In this document: piece after piece, positions 35,624 to 43,647 of the stretch
How positions within the stretch are numbered: the first letter of the stretch is position 1
Layout: each line of letters starts with the position of its first letter
NCBI RefSeq assembly: GCF_016648105.1
Contig: NZ_JACVVE010000044.1
Location: 1-44,849 of the forward strand
Direction: 5' to 3'
From: Pseudomonas sp. S31
GTDB lineage: Bacteria; Pseudomonadota; Gammaproteobacteria; Pseudomonadales; Pseudomonadaceae
Length of the DNA stretch: 44,849 bases
The notes under the pieces: generated by a model
What the model was told of the DNA's origin: nothing
Databases searched by the model: none
The model's input: the letters and a program-made list of their open reading frames with translations, nothing else
Position numbers and translations under genes: made by a program

Positions 35624-35959
35624 TCAGGCCACCGTGCGCTCTTGCTTGACCCCCCAACCTTCGACCTCGCCGCCCAACGGCGAAACCACCTGCTCGAAGG
35701 TTTCCTCGAAGTCACCGATCCCACAATAGGTGGCGTACATGACCTTGCTCAGTTCCAGGTGCCAGGCGCCATCGTCGAGCTCGCGCACCTGGGCATTGAG
35801 CGACTCGCCGCGAAACTCCCTGGCCGCTCGCCGTGCTCCGGCTTCATCGGGAAACACCGCGTAGAACTCGATGGGGTGAATGCGGGTGAAGTCGAAACCG
35901 CCAGCTTTCATCTGGCGCAGGACATTGCTGCTGATATCGTCGTTCTGGCTGCTGCTCAT
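35624..35959 (-). CDS. RraB-family protein (RNase E regulator-like)
   Basis: A 111-residue protein of the RraB family, whose E. coli member binds the C-terminal scaffold of RNase E and changes mRNA decay. Features are the acidic N-terminus, HPIEFYAVFPDEAGARRAAR (about 28-47), and the conserved CGIGDFEETFEQ (about 79). The ATG at 35959 has AGGAGG 7 bases upstream. Whether it binds Pseudomonas RNase E is not known. Confidence 0.85.
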   Translation of the reverse strand: MSSSQNDDISSNVLRQMKAGGFDFTRIHPIEFYAVFPDEAGARRAAREFRGESLNAQVRELDDGAWHLELSKVMYATYCGIGDFEETFEQVVSPLGGEVEGWGVKQERTVA

Positions 35960-36149
35960 GAATCGTCCTCCTAACAAGCGATGGATAGACTTTCCGTGCA
36001 CTGCGCACCCACCAGCGAGGCCGGCGGGTGGAGTTGTTAGAGCTGATGCAAGACGCGAATCGAAACAGTGCGGCCCGCAAGGAAGACCAGCACCTTCCAC
36101 CAGCGTAGTGCCTGGCAGGGCGCTACGCCACTAAGCGGCTCTGGCCGAA

Positions 36150-36386
36150 TCAGGGTGCTTCCTGAATGCTGGTGATGGTCACGCCGTTCTGCTCCTTGAG
36201 CCAACGTGCCGTGGGAGAGGGGGTACGGTCCTGGAAATCGTTGAGGTCCAGTTCATCCATGACCGGGAACAGGTGCGAACGAATGGCCCGCGCCGCATCT
36301 TCTTCGCTGGGGCGCTGATCGGCCTGCAGCAACAGCGAGGTTGGTTCGCCTTTCTGGTCGGCGAAGATGACTTCCCACGCTTTCAT
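36150..36386 (-). CDS. Small conserved hypothetical protein
   Basis: A 78-residue acidic protein beginning MKAWEVIFADQKGEPTSLLL. It contains AARAIRSHLFPVMDELDLND in the middle and ends QNGVTITSIQEAP. It has no signal peptide, membrane segment or cysteine. GAGAGG precedes the ATG at 36386. The predicted fold is a small alpha/beta protein; function unknown. It lies between the RraB-like gene and the LTA-synthase-like gene, all on the minus strand. Confidence 0.78.
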   Translation of the reverse strand: MKAWEVIFADQKGEPTSLLLQADQRPSEEDAARAIRSHLFPVMDELDLNDFQDRTPSPTARWLKEQNGVTITSIQEAP

Positions 36387-36503
36387 CGAATGAGCCCTCT
36401 CAGTCAAGAAACACCAGTGTGTGATGCCTGTATACCTTGACCTTGCAGGGGTAGGGTTCGTTCAGTCGCAGCAATGGGGGCCGCCAGGCGGCCCCCGCTG
36501 GCA

Positions 36504-38558
36504 TTACTTCGGCGTGCCGTGGACCACACCGGCGGTGTTGTCCAGCAGGCTCTTGGTGGCGGTCTGGATGTACGCCTCGAGCTTCTTCAGCATCTCGGGC
36601 TGGTCCGGGCTTTCGATCAGCTCGGCCTTGAACTGGCTGCCCAGCTGGTAGCGGTACAGACGCGGGCTCATGTCCTTGGACTCGATGAGGATGCGATCAC
36701 CCTGCACCAGGCCGACGATCTGCTCGCTGCCCGAAGGCTTGATCATGCCCACGCCCTGATCGCCCTCAGGCAGGTTGAGCAGGTCGCGCCCCCAGCACTG
36801 GTGGCGCGCCTGGCCGCCGAGGCGGCCCATGATGGTCGGCACGATGTCGACCTGGGTACCTACGGTGTGGTCGACCGCACCGAACTTCTCCTGGATGCCC
36901 GGAGCGATCAGCAGCAGCGGCACGTTGAAGCGGCCCAGGTCGAGTTCGGTGACCTGGTCGTGGTTGCCGAAGCCGTGGTCGCCGACGATGACGAACAGGG
37001 TGTCCTTGAAGTACGGCTCCTTGCGCGCCTTCTCGAAGAACTGGCCCAGCGCCCAGTCGGAGTAACGCATGGCGGTCAGGTGTTCGTCCAGGCGGCCTTG
37101 GCCGGTGACCTTCTCGACCGGCAGGTCCTTGGGCAGCGCGTACGGGGTGTGGTTGGACAGGGTCTGCAGCAGCGCGTAGATCGGCTTCTTGCCATCGTGC
37201 TTGGCCAGTTCCTGAGCGCCGCGGTCGAACATGTCCTGGTCGGACACACCCCAGGTCGGGTCGGAGAACACCGGGTCGACGAAGTCGTTGCGGCCGATGA
37301 AGGTGGTCATGCCCTGGTTGCCGAAGAACCCGGACTGGTTGTCCCAGGCGAAGTCGCCGTTGTAGACGTAGACGTCGTCGTAGTCACGGGCGCTGAGCAG
37401 GGCCGGGAGGCCAGACAGCTTGTGCCCGCCTTCCGGGGTCTGCATCAGGTATTCGAAACCTGGCAGGTTGGGGAAGCAGGCCATGGTGGCGAACATGCCC
37501 TGGTGGGTATGGGTGCCGTTGGAGAAGAAGCGGTCGAACAGCAGACCCTCCTTGGCCAGCTTGTCGAAGTTCGGGGTGATGTTGTTCGGGCTGCCCAGGG
37601 CGCCCACCGAGTGGCCGGCGAAGCTCTCCATGAGGATCACCACGACGTTCTTGACCGGCAGGGTGCGATCGGCCGGCGGCAGGAAGTCGCGGCGCACGGC
37701 GGCTTCGTCGGCATCGACCAGTGTGTCGTGCGGGGTCAGCAGCAGGTCGCGCACGTTCTGCGTGGCCACGCCCTGCTCGAGCACGGGCTTCCAGATGTTG
37801 GCGCGGTCTTCGCCGAATCGGCTCTTGGCGGCGTCGATCAGGGTCAGGGTGCCGTTCAGGCCGAGCTGGTTGACGAAGTTCGAGTCGGTGGTGAAGGCAT
37901 CGCCCCAACGCATCGGCGGGCCCTGGCGCAGAGTGCCGCGAGCGGCGACCACAGCAACCAGCAGGACCACCATGAACACCGCCAGGCGGTTGTACCACGC
38001 CGTCACCGGCCGACCCGAGCCGCGGGTGATGCGGTCGATGCCCTTGAACAGCAGGCTCAGCAGCCAGGTGCCGACCAGCCACGCCAGGATATAGCGAACC
38101 ACCGGGAAGCCGTACCAGAGCATGCTCAGCACGGTCTTGGGGTCTTCCTTGATGTACTGGAACACCAGGCCGTTCAGGCGTTGGTGGAACTCGCGGTAGA
38201 AGTCCATCTCCATCAGGCCGAGGAACATCACCACGCTGGCGGACAGGGTCAACCAGAAACGGAAGAAGCCACGACGGGCCATGGCCCAGGGGCTGAGGCA
38301 GGCCAGCAGCAGCGGGATGCTCAGGTACACCACCACCCGCAGGTCGAAACGCAGGCCATTGAGGAAGCCCTCGCCGACGGTCGAATAGGGGGTGTCGCCG
38401 ATCATGTCGCTGTTGTACACCAGCAGCGCCAGGCGCACGAGGCTGAGCATGAGCATGATCGCCAGGCCGCTGAGCAGCGTGTAGGCCAGGTGGGACTTCA
38501 GGGTAGGCGCGTAGGCGGCTCGCGCGCCCTGTTGCTTCAGGGCATCCGTGTTAGCCAT
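36504..38558 (-). CDS. LTA-synthase-like sulfatase-fold phosphotransferase
   Basis: A 684-residue inner-membrane protein. Five hydrophobic segments lie in the first 205 residues, with a conserved FHQRLNGLVFQYIKEDPKTV stretch between them. A large periplasmic domain of the alkaline phosphatase/sulfatase superfamily follows (about 300-640). Metal-site marks are MESFAGHSVG (E311), the GTHTHQGM stretch (nucleophile Thr near 351) and VGDHGFGNHDQ. In Gram-negative bacteria such proteins add phosphoglycerol or phosphoethanolamine groups to periplasmic glucans or lipid A. The exact acceptor is unknown. The frame on the other strand is a shadow. Confidence 0.92.
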   Translation of the reverse strand: MANTDALKQQGARAAYAPTLKSHLAYTLLSGLAIMLMLSLVRLALLVYNSDMIGDTPYSTVGEGFLNGLRFDLRVVVYLSIPLLLACLSPWAMARRGFFRFWLTLSASVVMFLGLMEMDFYREFHQRLNGLVFQYIKEDPKTVLSMLWYGFPVVRYILAWLVGTWLLSLLFKGIDRITRGSGRPVTAWYNRLAVFMVVLLVAVVAARGTLRQGPPMRWGDAFTTDSNFVNQLGLNGTLTLIDAAKSRFGEDRANIWKPVLEQGVATQNVRDLLLTPHDTLVDADEAAVRRDFLPPADRTLPVKNVVVILMESFAGHSVGALGSPNNITPNFDKLAKEGLLFDRFFSNGTHTHQGMFATMACFPNLPGFEYLMQTPEGGHKLSGLPALLSARDYDDVYVYNGDFAWDNQSGFFGNQGMTTFIGRNDFVDPVFSDPTWGVSDQDMFDRGAQELAKHDGKKPIYALLQTLSNHTPYALPKDLPVEKVTGQGRLDEHLTAMRYSDWALGQFFEKARKEPYFKDTLFVIVGDHGFGNHDQVTELDLGRFNVPLLLIAPGIQEKFGAVDHTVGTQVDIVPTIMGRLGGQARHQCWGRDLLNLPEGDQGVGMIKPSGSEQIVGLVQGDRILIESKDMSPRLYRYQLGSQFKAELIESPDQPEMLKKLEAYIQTATKSLLDNTAGVVHGTPK

Positions 38559-38714
38559 GAATGGAGGGATCCTAGGATTGCGGTTTGCGAAGAGGTGCGG
38601 GTTGAGACCAACGCAGTATTGTGCGGCGGGGATTCTGTTTAAACCAGTGTGAAAATTTTGTCACTGGGCTGTTTCGGACTTTGTCTGGACCGGGCGTTTG
38701 GCCAGCAACGCGGT

Positions 38715-38906
38715 TCAGATCCGCACATCGCCCCGCGGCCCGGCGATGGCCCAGATCACCAGGCCGATCACCGGCAGCAAGGCGATCAGCAGGATCCACA
38801 ATACCTTCACGCCGATTTCCCGAGGGCTCTTGAGCACATTGAGGATGGCCCAGATATCCAGGGCAAGGATGATCAGCCCGACCAGGCCGTTGAAGGTGGA
38901 CCCCAT
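38715..38906 (-). CDS. PLDc_N-type small membrane protein
   Basis: A 63-residue protein with two membrane segments: FNGLVGLIILALDIWAILNV and VLWILLIALLPVIGLVIWAI. Between them is the charged loop KSPREIGVK. This is the phospholipase D N-terminal-like domain without any enzyme domain, common as a stand-alone small protein in Pseudomonas. The ATG at 38906 has GGGAG 7 bases upstream. Function unknown. Confidence 0.87.
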   Translation of the reverse strand: MGSTFNGLVGLIILALDIWAILNVLKSPREIGVKVLWILLIALLPVIGLVIWAIAGPRGDVRI

Positions 38907-39031
38907 GTGAAAGCTCCCTTTCATGTGCTTTGCTGCTCAGCATAGCCCTATCGCGCCGATAGAAGGGAATCCTTGGCTGCTTGGCCGGGTCAGTGGATAG
39001 ACTGCTTGCATTAGATGATCGAGAGGTGCCC

Positions 39032-39970
39032 ATGCCCCCAGCCAATACCCCCACTGCCGAGCCCGGCAACCTGTTGCACGCCTGGCGCCAGCAGGCCATC
39101 GATTCGCCCTGGCTCAGCGCCGGCCTGGGCGCCAGCCTGCTGGTGGTACTGGTGCTGCTGGCCATCAGCATCTGGAATGCGGTGCACGGCGAGCACGCGC
39201 ACAACCTGCACCTGGCGGTGCTCGGCGGCTTGTCGGGGTTCGGGGCCACGGCCCTGGGCGCGGTGCTGGCGGTGGTGCTGCGCGATGTCAGCACGCGCAG
39301 CCAGGACGTGATGCTGGGCTTCGCCGCCGGCATGATGCTCGCCGCCAGTTCGTTCTCGCTGATCCTGCCGGGCCTGGACGCCGCCCGGGAGATCACCGGC
39401 AACGGCCCTGCGGCGGCCTTCACCGTGGTGCTGGGCATGGCGCTGGGTGTTCTGCTGATGCTCGGCCTCGACCGCTTCACCCCGCACGAGCACGAAACCG
39501 TCGGCGCCTGCGGACCGCATTCGGACCGCATCAGCCGGGTGTGGCTGTTCGTGCTGGCGATCACCTTGCACAACCTGCCCGAAGGCATGGCCATCGGCGT
39601 GAGCTTCACCAACGGTGACATGAGCGTCGGCCTGCCGCTGACCAGCGCCATCGCCATCCAGGACATTCCTGAAGGCCTTGCAGTGGCCATGGCCTTGCGC
39701 GCCACCGGGCTGTCGAACCTGAAGGCAGCACTGGTGGCGATCGGCTCAGGCCTGATGGAGCCGCTGGGGGCGGTGATCGGGCTGGGGATCTCGACCGGCT
39801 TCGCCCTCGCCTACCCGGTCAGCATGGGGTTGGCGGCGGGGGCGATGATCTTCGTGGTGTCGCACGAAGTGATTCCGGAAACCCACCGTAACGGGCACCA
39901 GACGTCGGCGACGCTGGGGTTGATGGGTGGGTTCGCGGTGATGATGTTTCTGGATACGGCGTTGGGTTAG
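39032..39970 (+). CDS. ZIP-family divalent metal transporter
   Basis: A 312-residue inner-membrane protein with eight hydrophobic segments. The binuclear metal site is intact: HNLPEG (H180, N181, E184) and QDIPEG (Q210, D211, E214). Both have the spacing known from ZIPB of Bordetella. HEVIPETH in a later segment is also conserved. A His-rich loop (TPHEHETVGACGPHSD) fits zinc handling. It probably takes up zinc or another divalent metal. The ATG at 39032 has GAGAGG upstream. Confidence 0.92.
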   Translation: MPPANTPTAEPGNLLHAWRQQAIDSPWLSAGLGASLLVVLVLLAISIWNAVHGEHAHNLHLAVLGGLSGFGATALGAVLAVVLRDVSTRSQDVMLGFAAGMMLAASSFSLILPGLDAAREITGNGPAAAFTVVLGMALGVLLMLGLDRFTPHEHETVGACGPHSDRISRVWLFVLAITLHNLPEGMAIGVSFTNGDMSVGLPLTSAIAIQDIPEGLAVAMALRATGLSNLKAALVAIGSGLMEPLGAVIGLGISTGFALAYPVSMGLAAGAMIFVVSHEVIPETHRNGHQTSATLGLMGGFAVMMFLDTALG

Positions 39971-39992
39971 GAACCGCATCGCTTGCGACCTG

Positions 39993-40053
39993 TGTAGGAG
40001 CGGCCTTGCCGGGGCGCCGGACCGGCCGGATGGGGCGCAAGGCCGCTCCTACA
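39993..40053. repeat. REP pair of the GGCCTTGCCGGGGCGCC variant
   Basis: TGTAGGAGCGGCCTTGC at the left and GCAAGGCCGCTCCTACA at the right, around a GGCGCCGGACCGGCC centre. One arm matches the single arm at 31508. Confidence 0.88.
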
Positions 40054-40075
40054 GGGATTGCGTCAGTCTTTGCAA

Positions 40076-40606
40076 TCAGACGTGCACCGCGACCTTCAAC
40101 GCCTCCAGCGCCGGCTCGACCTTGATCCCCAGCTCGGCGCCCAACTCCAGCACCCGGGCCAGATCCCGCTGGCCGACCATCACCATCTGCAACTCGTCAT
40201 CGAGCAACTGGCTGAAGTTGAGCAGCACGTAGCCCCCCGCTTCCTTGTTCAACGCGCCCATCTGCACCTGAATACGGTTGAGCGCGGTCAGTGGCTCGGT
40301 ACGCGCCAGTTGCTTGGCCTTGAGGGTGAACGCCACGCTCTGATCGAACGAATCGCTGATCTGCTGGAACAGGTCCTGGTAGCTGTCGGCCTGGAACACC
40401 ACGGTGTCCGGCAGGCTGCCGAGCACCACCCACTCGCCCAGCGGGATCGGGAAGCTGTCGTCGTAGTTGATGTCCGGGTTGGCGGCCAGGAAGCCGGCGG
40501 GGTCGGCGTAGGCCTGGGCGGCTTCATCGGCGATGCGCTCGATGTCCTGCTCGCGCATGCAGCCGGCGCCTATGAGGCTGATGAATTCGAGCAACTGGTT
40601 TTTCAT
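40076..40606 (-). CDS. Conserved hypothetical protein, probably a chaperone- or effector-like alpha/beta protein
   Basis: A 176-residue soluble protein. The N-terminal third is helical (MKNQLLEFISLIGAGCMREQ). The middle part has beta strands (WVVLGSLPDTVVFQADSYQD), and the C-terminal part is helical (VGQRDLARVLELGAELGIKV). It has a single cysteine (C16). No enzyme motif is seen. It lies 58 bases downstream of the ankyrin gene on the same strand, so the two may be cotranscribed. Function unknown. Confidence 0.75.
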   Translation of the reverse strand: MKNQLLEFISLIGAGCMREQDIERIADEAAQAYADPAGFLAANPDINYDDSFPIPLGEWVVLGSLPDTVVFQADSYQDLFQQISDSFDQSVAFTLKAKQLARTEPLTALNRIQVQMGALNKEAGGYVLLNFSQLLDDELQMVMVGQRDLARVLELGAELGIKVEPALEALKVAVHV

Positions 40607-40664
40607 GAAGGGGCCTGCGGCGGGTGAAAAGTCGCCAAGGATAGCCGCAAAAGCCCCCGGACAG

Positions 40665-41189
40665 TTAGCCGGCCAGCACCTGCAGGCGCGCCGCAGCATC
40701 CACCGCACCCATGGTCTGCGCCGCCATCAGCGCCGTGGCGCCGCGGGCGTCCTGGTGCGCCGGGTTGGCCCCGTGGGCCAGCAGGTAGTCGAGGATCTCG
40801 CCACGGTTGAACATGGCCGCCAGCATCAGTGCGGTGCGCCCGTCCTGGGCGGCGGCATCCACCGGCACGCCGTGGTCGAGCAGCAACTGGATCATCGGCA
40901 GGTCGCCCTTGAACGCCGCGCCGGCAATCGGCAACTGGCCATTGTCGTTGGCGATCAGCGGATCGGCGCCATGGGCCAGCAACACCCGTACGGCGTCATG
41001 GTGGCCGTGGTAGCTGGCCAGCATCAGCAGCGTATCGCCCTTGTGGTTGCGCAGGTTGGCCGGCAGGCCGCTGGCGAGCAGGCGCTCGAGCATTTCGGCA
41101 TCGCCCTGGCGGGCGCGTTCGAATACCTGTGCGGCGAACGCGGCCGCTTCATCGTCGGTCATCTGGGTAGACACGAGCTGGTCGGACAT
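40665..41189 (-). CDS. Ankyrin-repeat protein
   Basis: A 174-residue protein. After a charged N-terminus (to about 20) come four to five ankyrin repeats of 33 residues, such as GDTLLMLASYHGHHDAVRVL (about 51-70) and GRTALMLAAMFNRGEILDYL (about 117-136). There is no signal peptide, so it is cytoplasmic. Ankyrin proteins bind other proteins. In Pseudomonas related ones sit next to catalase genes, but none is here. The start at 41189 has GGAGG a few bases upstream. A large palindrome lies 91 bases upstream. Confidence 0.9.
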   Translation of the reverse strand: MSDQLVSTQMTDDEAAAFAAQVFERARQGDAEMLERLLASGLPANLRNHKGDTLLMLASYHGHHDAVRVLLAHGADPLIANDNGQLPIAGAAFKGDLPMIQLLLDHGVPVDAAAQDGRTALMLAAMFNRGEILDYLLAHGANPAHQDARGATALMAAQTMGAVDAAARLQVLAG

Positions 41190-41279
41190 CTGGAACCTCC
41201 TGGCGTAAAAGATTGCCCAAGTGTTCGTCAGGCATGCGCCAAGGGTCAAAGGTTCAGAATCTATGGGGGCAATAGCTTC

Positions 41280-41306
41280 GTGCAAATTGCACTGTGCAAA
41301 ATGCAC
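41280..41306. promoter_or_regulatory. 27-bp palindromic operator candidate
   Basis: The core TTGCACTGTGCAA is a perfect inverted repeat. It is flanked by GTGCAAA on the left and ATGCAC on the right, which extend the symmetry with few mismatches. It lies between the divergent ankyrin and DUF3509 genes and about 83 bases upstream of a sigma-54 -24 element. That distance suits an activator site. Confidence 0.55.
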
Positions 41307-41387
41307 GACCTTGCAGGCTGCACGAAAAGGTTTCTGTGAAAACCACTCAAAGCCCTGATTTTAAAGGACTTTTTGAATAATCGAGAT

Positions 41388-41404
41388 CTGGCACGGTCGC
41401 TGCA
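41388..41404 (+). promoter_or_regulatory. Sigma-54 (RpoN) promoter of the DUF3509 gene
   Basis: CTGGCACGGTCGCTGCA matches the RpoN pattern: GG (41390-41391) and GC (41402-41403) are separated by the strict 10 bases, and TGGCACG is the full -24 element. Start near 41415 gives a 33-base leader with AGGAG before the ATG at 41448. Confidence 0.72.
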
Positions 41405-41447
41405 ACTATCAACTCACGTCTGCCAACATATTCAGTCAGGAGTTGAT

Positions 41448-41720
41448 ATGGACCTCATCCAGGAAAAATTCGTCTCGGTGTTCTCGGCCTATCAGGTTGC
41501 CACCCAGGCCCGCCCCGATGGCGGCGTACTGCTGACCCTGCGCGCCGCCGACGGCAAGGTGACCCGCCGCGTGTTGACCTACGGGCAACTGCACAGTGCC
41601 GAGCAGCTGTCCTGGGCGATCAGCGCCATTCGCCGTGACCTGGCTGAGCAGGCCAGTGAATTGCCGGTGATTTCGCACTTGCAGAGCCAGCAGCGGTTTG
41701 CATTGCCGACCTATCGTTGA
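41448..41720 (+). CDS. DUF3509 domain protein
   Basis: A 90-residue protein of the DUF3509 family, which is largely confined to Pseudomonas. It starts MDLIQEKFVSVFSAYQVATQ. It holds a beta hairpin (GVLLTLRAADGKVTRRVLTY) and a helix (LSWAISAIRRDLAEQASELP). It has no signal peptide or cysteine. AGGAG lies 6 bases before the ATG. A sigma-54 promoter and an upstream palindrome suggest control by an enhancer-binding protein, perhaps in nitrogen limitation. Function unknown. Confidence 0.88.
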   Translation: MDLIQEKFVSVFSAYQVATQARPDGGVLLTLRAADGKVTRRVLTYGQLHSAEQLSWAISAIRRDLAEQASELPVISHLQSQQRFALPTYR

Positions 41721-41732
41721 TTTCTCCTGCTA

Positions 41733-41812
41733 CGGCCCTTTCGCGGGTAAACCCGCTCCTACACGCATCACGCGCTCCCTGTAGGAGCGGCTTTAGCCGC
41801 GAAGAGGCCGGC
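41733..41812. repeat. REP pair with mixed arms
   Basis: The left arm is the CGGGTAAACCCGCTCCTACA form and the right arm is the CGGCTTTAGCCGCG form. Two REP variants are therefore joined in one pair. Confidence 0.9.
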
Positions 41813-41819
41813 CCAGGCT

Positions 41820-42356
41820 TTAGAGCTCGTCGATCCCCAAAAATTCCCGTGCACTCTGGTCCCCGGTAAACACTGCCTGCGCCCCCTGCTCGTCAGCAAA
41901 CAAGCGCAGCGCCAGGCAAAACGGATTATCCCCCAGCTCCACCCAGCGCCGCGTCCCCGCCGGCACCACCAGCCGATCGCCCTTCTCGCACAACACCGCA
42001 TACACCTGCTCACCCAGGCGCAGCCCGACCTGGGCCCGTCCGCTGACTACCGCGAACACTTCCTCGGCCCCCTGCACATGCTCGTCGCGCACATCGACCT
42101 GCGCCGGATCGGCGCCATCACGGTTGAGCAGCTGGTACGCCACACTGCCCTGTGCGGTCATCAGCTGGTCGAGGTATTCACGGCAGGCCGCCAGTGCCTC
42201 TTCGGCGCTCCCCCCCGGCCGTACGCGCAGCTCCAGCGGAGCGTGGGCGAAGCCGACGCCCTGCTCGGCCAGGGTCGCGGCGATGTCGTCGTGATGGGTC
42301 AGCACCTTGTGCGGCGAGGCGGGGCTTGCAGGGTGGAAAACGCAGAGGATGCTCAT
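41820..42356 (-). CDS. Acireductone-dioxygenase-like cupin lacking two metal ligands
   Basis: A 178-residue cupin that lines up with acireductone dioxygenase (ARD, MtnD) along its whole length: KVLTHHDDIAATLAEQGVGF at 17-36, YAVLCEKGDRLVVPAGTR at 119-136. ARD binds iron or nickel by H96, H98, E102 and H140 (Klebsiella numbering). Here the matching positions are H93, Q95, E99 and R137, so two of the four ligands are changed (EHVQGAEEV and PAGTRRW). A normal ARD reaction is unlikely. In P. aeruginosa the aroC-MFS pair is followed by mtnB, mtnD and mtnC; here mtnB and mtnC are absent. Its start overlaps the MFS stop by one base (TGATG), so it is translated after it. Confidence 0.85.
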   Translation of the reverse strand: MSILCVFHPASPASPHKVLTHHDDIAATLAEQGVGFAHAPLELRVRPGGSAEEALAACREYLDQLMTAQGSVAYQLLNRDGADPAQVDVRDEHVQGAEEVFAVVSGRAQVGLRLGEQVYAVLCEKGDRLVVPAGTRRWVELGDNPFCLALRLFADEQGAQAVFTGDQSAREFLGIDEL

Positions 42357-43510
42357 CAGGGGCTTGTCCTGGTCGATGGCGAACGGAAGGCAATGATAAC
42401 GGCTGCAGCCAAGGCTGCGGCGCTGGCCATACCAAAGGTGAAGGCCGGGCCCAGCTGGTTCCAGCTGTAGCCCGAATACAAGGCGCCCAACGCCCCGCCG
42501 GTGCCCGACAGCGCCGCGTACAGCGCCTGGCCCTGACCTTGCTGGCGGGCGCCGAAGCTGGCCTGGACGAAGGCGATGGAGGCTGCGTGGAAGCAGCCGA
42601 AGGTGGCAGCGTGCAGTAACTGGGCGAAGATCAGCACAGCGGGCTCGTTGGCCAGGTTGCCGAGCAGCAGCCAGCGCAACGCGGCCAGCAGGAAACTCAG
42701 CAGCAGCACGCGCTGTACCGAAAAGCGCGCGAACACGCGGCTCATCAGCATGAACATCAGCACTTCGGCCACCACCCCCAGCGCCCACAGCAGGCCGATT
42801 TCGCCACGGCTGTAGCCCAGGTGCTCGAGGTGCAGGGTGAGGAAGGTGTAGTACGGGCCGTGGCTCAGTTGCATCAGCGCCACGCAGGCATAGAACGCCA
42901 GTACCCCGGGGGCCAGCAGCTGGCGCAGGAAGCCACCGGCCGCGGTGCGCTCGCCCTGCTCCGCTGGCTGGGCGTTGGGCACCCACAGGCTGGCGGCGAC
43001 GATGCCGGCCATGATCACCAGGATGGCCACCGGGTAAACGTCCAGGCTCAGCCACTCGAACAACCGGCCCAGGCCGACCACGGTGAGGATGAAGCCGATC
43101 GAACCCCACAAGCGCACCTGGCTGTAGCGTGAGGTCTGGCCGTGCAGGTGGGCCAGGGTGATCACCTCGAACTGGGGGAGCACGGCATGCCAGAAGAAGG
43201 CGTGCAGGGCCATCACCAGCGCCAGCCAGGCATAGCTCTTGGCGAAGAAGATCAGCGAGAACGAGGCCAGCGTCGACAGCGCGCCGAGGCGCACGATCAG
43301 CAGCCGCTGGCCACTGCGGTCGCCCAGCCAGCCCCACAGGTTGGGGGCGATGCAGCGCATCAGCATAGGAATGGCCACCAGCTCGCCGATGCGCGCTGGG
43401 GGGAAGCCCAGGTGGTCGAAGTACAGCGCCAGGAACGGGGCGGTGCCGCCGAGCAGGGCGAAGTAGAAGAGGTAGAAGCTGGACAGGCGCCAGTAGGGGA
43501 TTGGGGGCAT
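42356..43510 (-). CDS. MFS transporter, HcaT/LacY-like
   Basis: A 384-residue transporter with about 12 membrane segments. The start MPPIPYWRLSSFYLFYFALL, the GWLGDRSGQR loop and the later GALGALYSGYSWNQLGPAFT region resemble the HcaT (3-phenylpropionate) and nucleoside-symporter branch of the MFS. The substrate here is not known. It lies between aroC and the ARD-like gene and overlaps the latter by one base. The ATG at 43510 follows a GGGGG-rich ribosome site. Confidence 0.9.
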   Translation of the reverse strand: MPPIPYWRLSSFYLFYFALLGGTAPFLALYFDHLGFPPARIGELVAIPMLMRCIAPNLWGWLGDRSGQRLLIVRLGALSTLASFSLIFFAKSYAWLALVMALHAFFWHAVLPQFEVITLAHLHGQTSRYSQVRLWGSIGFILTVVGLGRLFEWLSLDVYPVAILVIMAGIVAASLWVPNAQPAEQGERTAAGGFLRQLLAPGVLAFYACVALMQLSHGPYYTFLTLHLEHLGYSRGEIGLLWALGVVAEVLMFMLMSRVFARFSVQRVLLLSFLLAALRWLLLGNLANEPAVLIFAQLLHAATFGCFHAASIAFVQASFGARQQGQGQALYAALSGTGGALGALYSGYSWNQLGPAFTFGMASAAALAAAVIIAFRSPSTRTSP

Positions 43511-43539
43511 AGGGGGAGCCGGTTCAGGGTTGCCTGTAT

Positions 43540-43619
43540 CGGCCCTTTCGCGGGTGAACCCGCTCCTACAGGGGGCACGCAACCCTCTGTAGGAGCGGGT
43601 TTACCCGCGAAAGGGCCAG
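43540..43619. repeat. REP pair (REPIN) between aroC and the MFS gene
   Basis: Arms CGGCCCTTTCGCGGGTGAAC and the complement with GTTTACCCGCGAAAGGGCC. It separates aroC from the two downstream genes on the same strand, so the message may be cut or stabilised there. Confidence 0.93.
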
Positions 43620-43647
43620 CCCAGTAAAAACATGGACAACAGACGAA

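Noticed and set aside
36474..38642. 722-residue plus-strand open frame opposite the LTA-synthase-like gene
   Set aside because: It is longer than the real gene but is rich in His, Gln, Val and Glu repeats with no start signal. The minus-strand protein has membrane segments and metal-site motifs.
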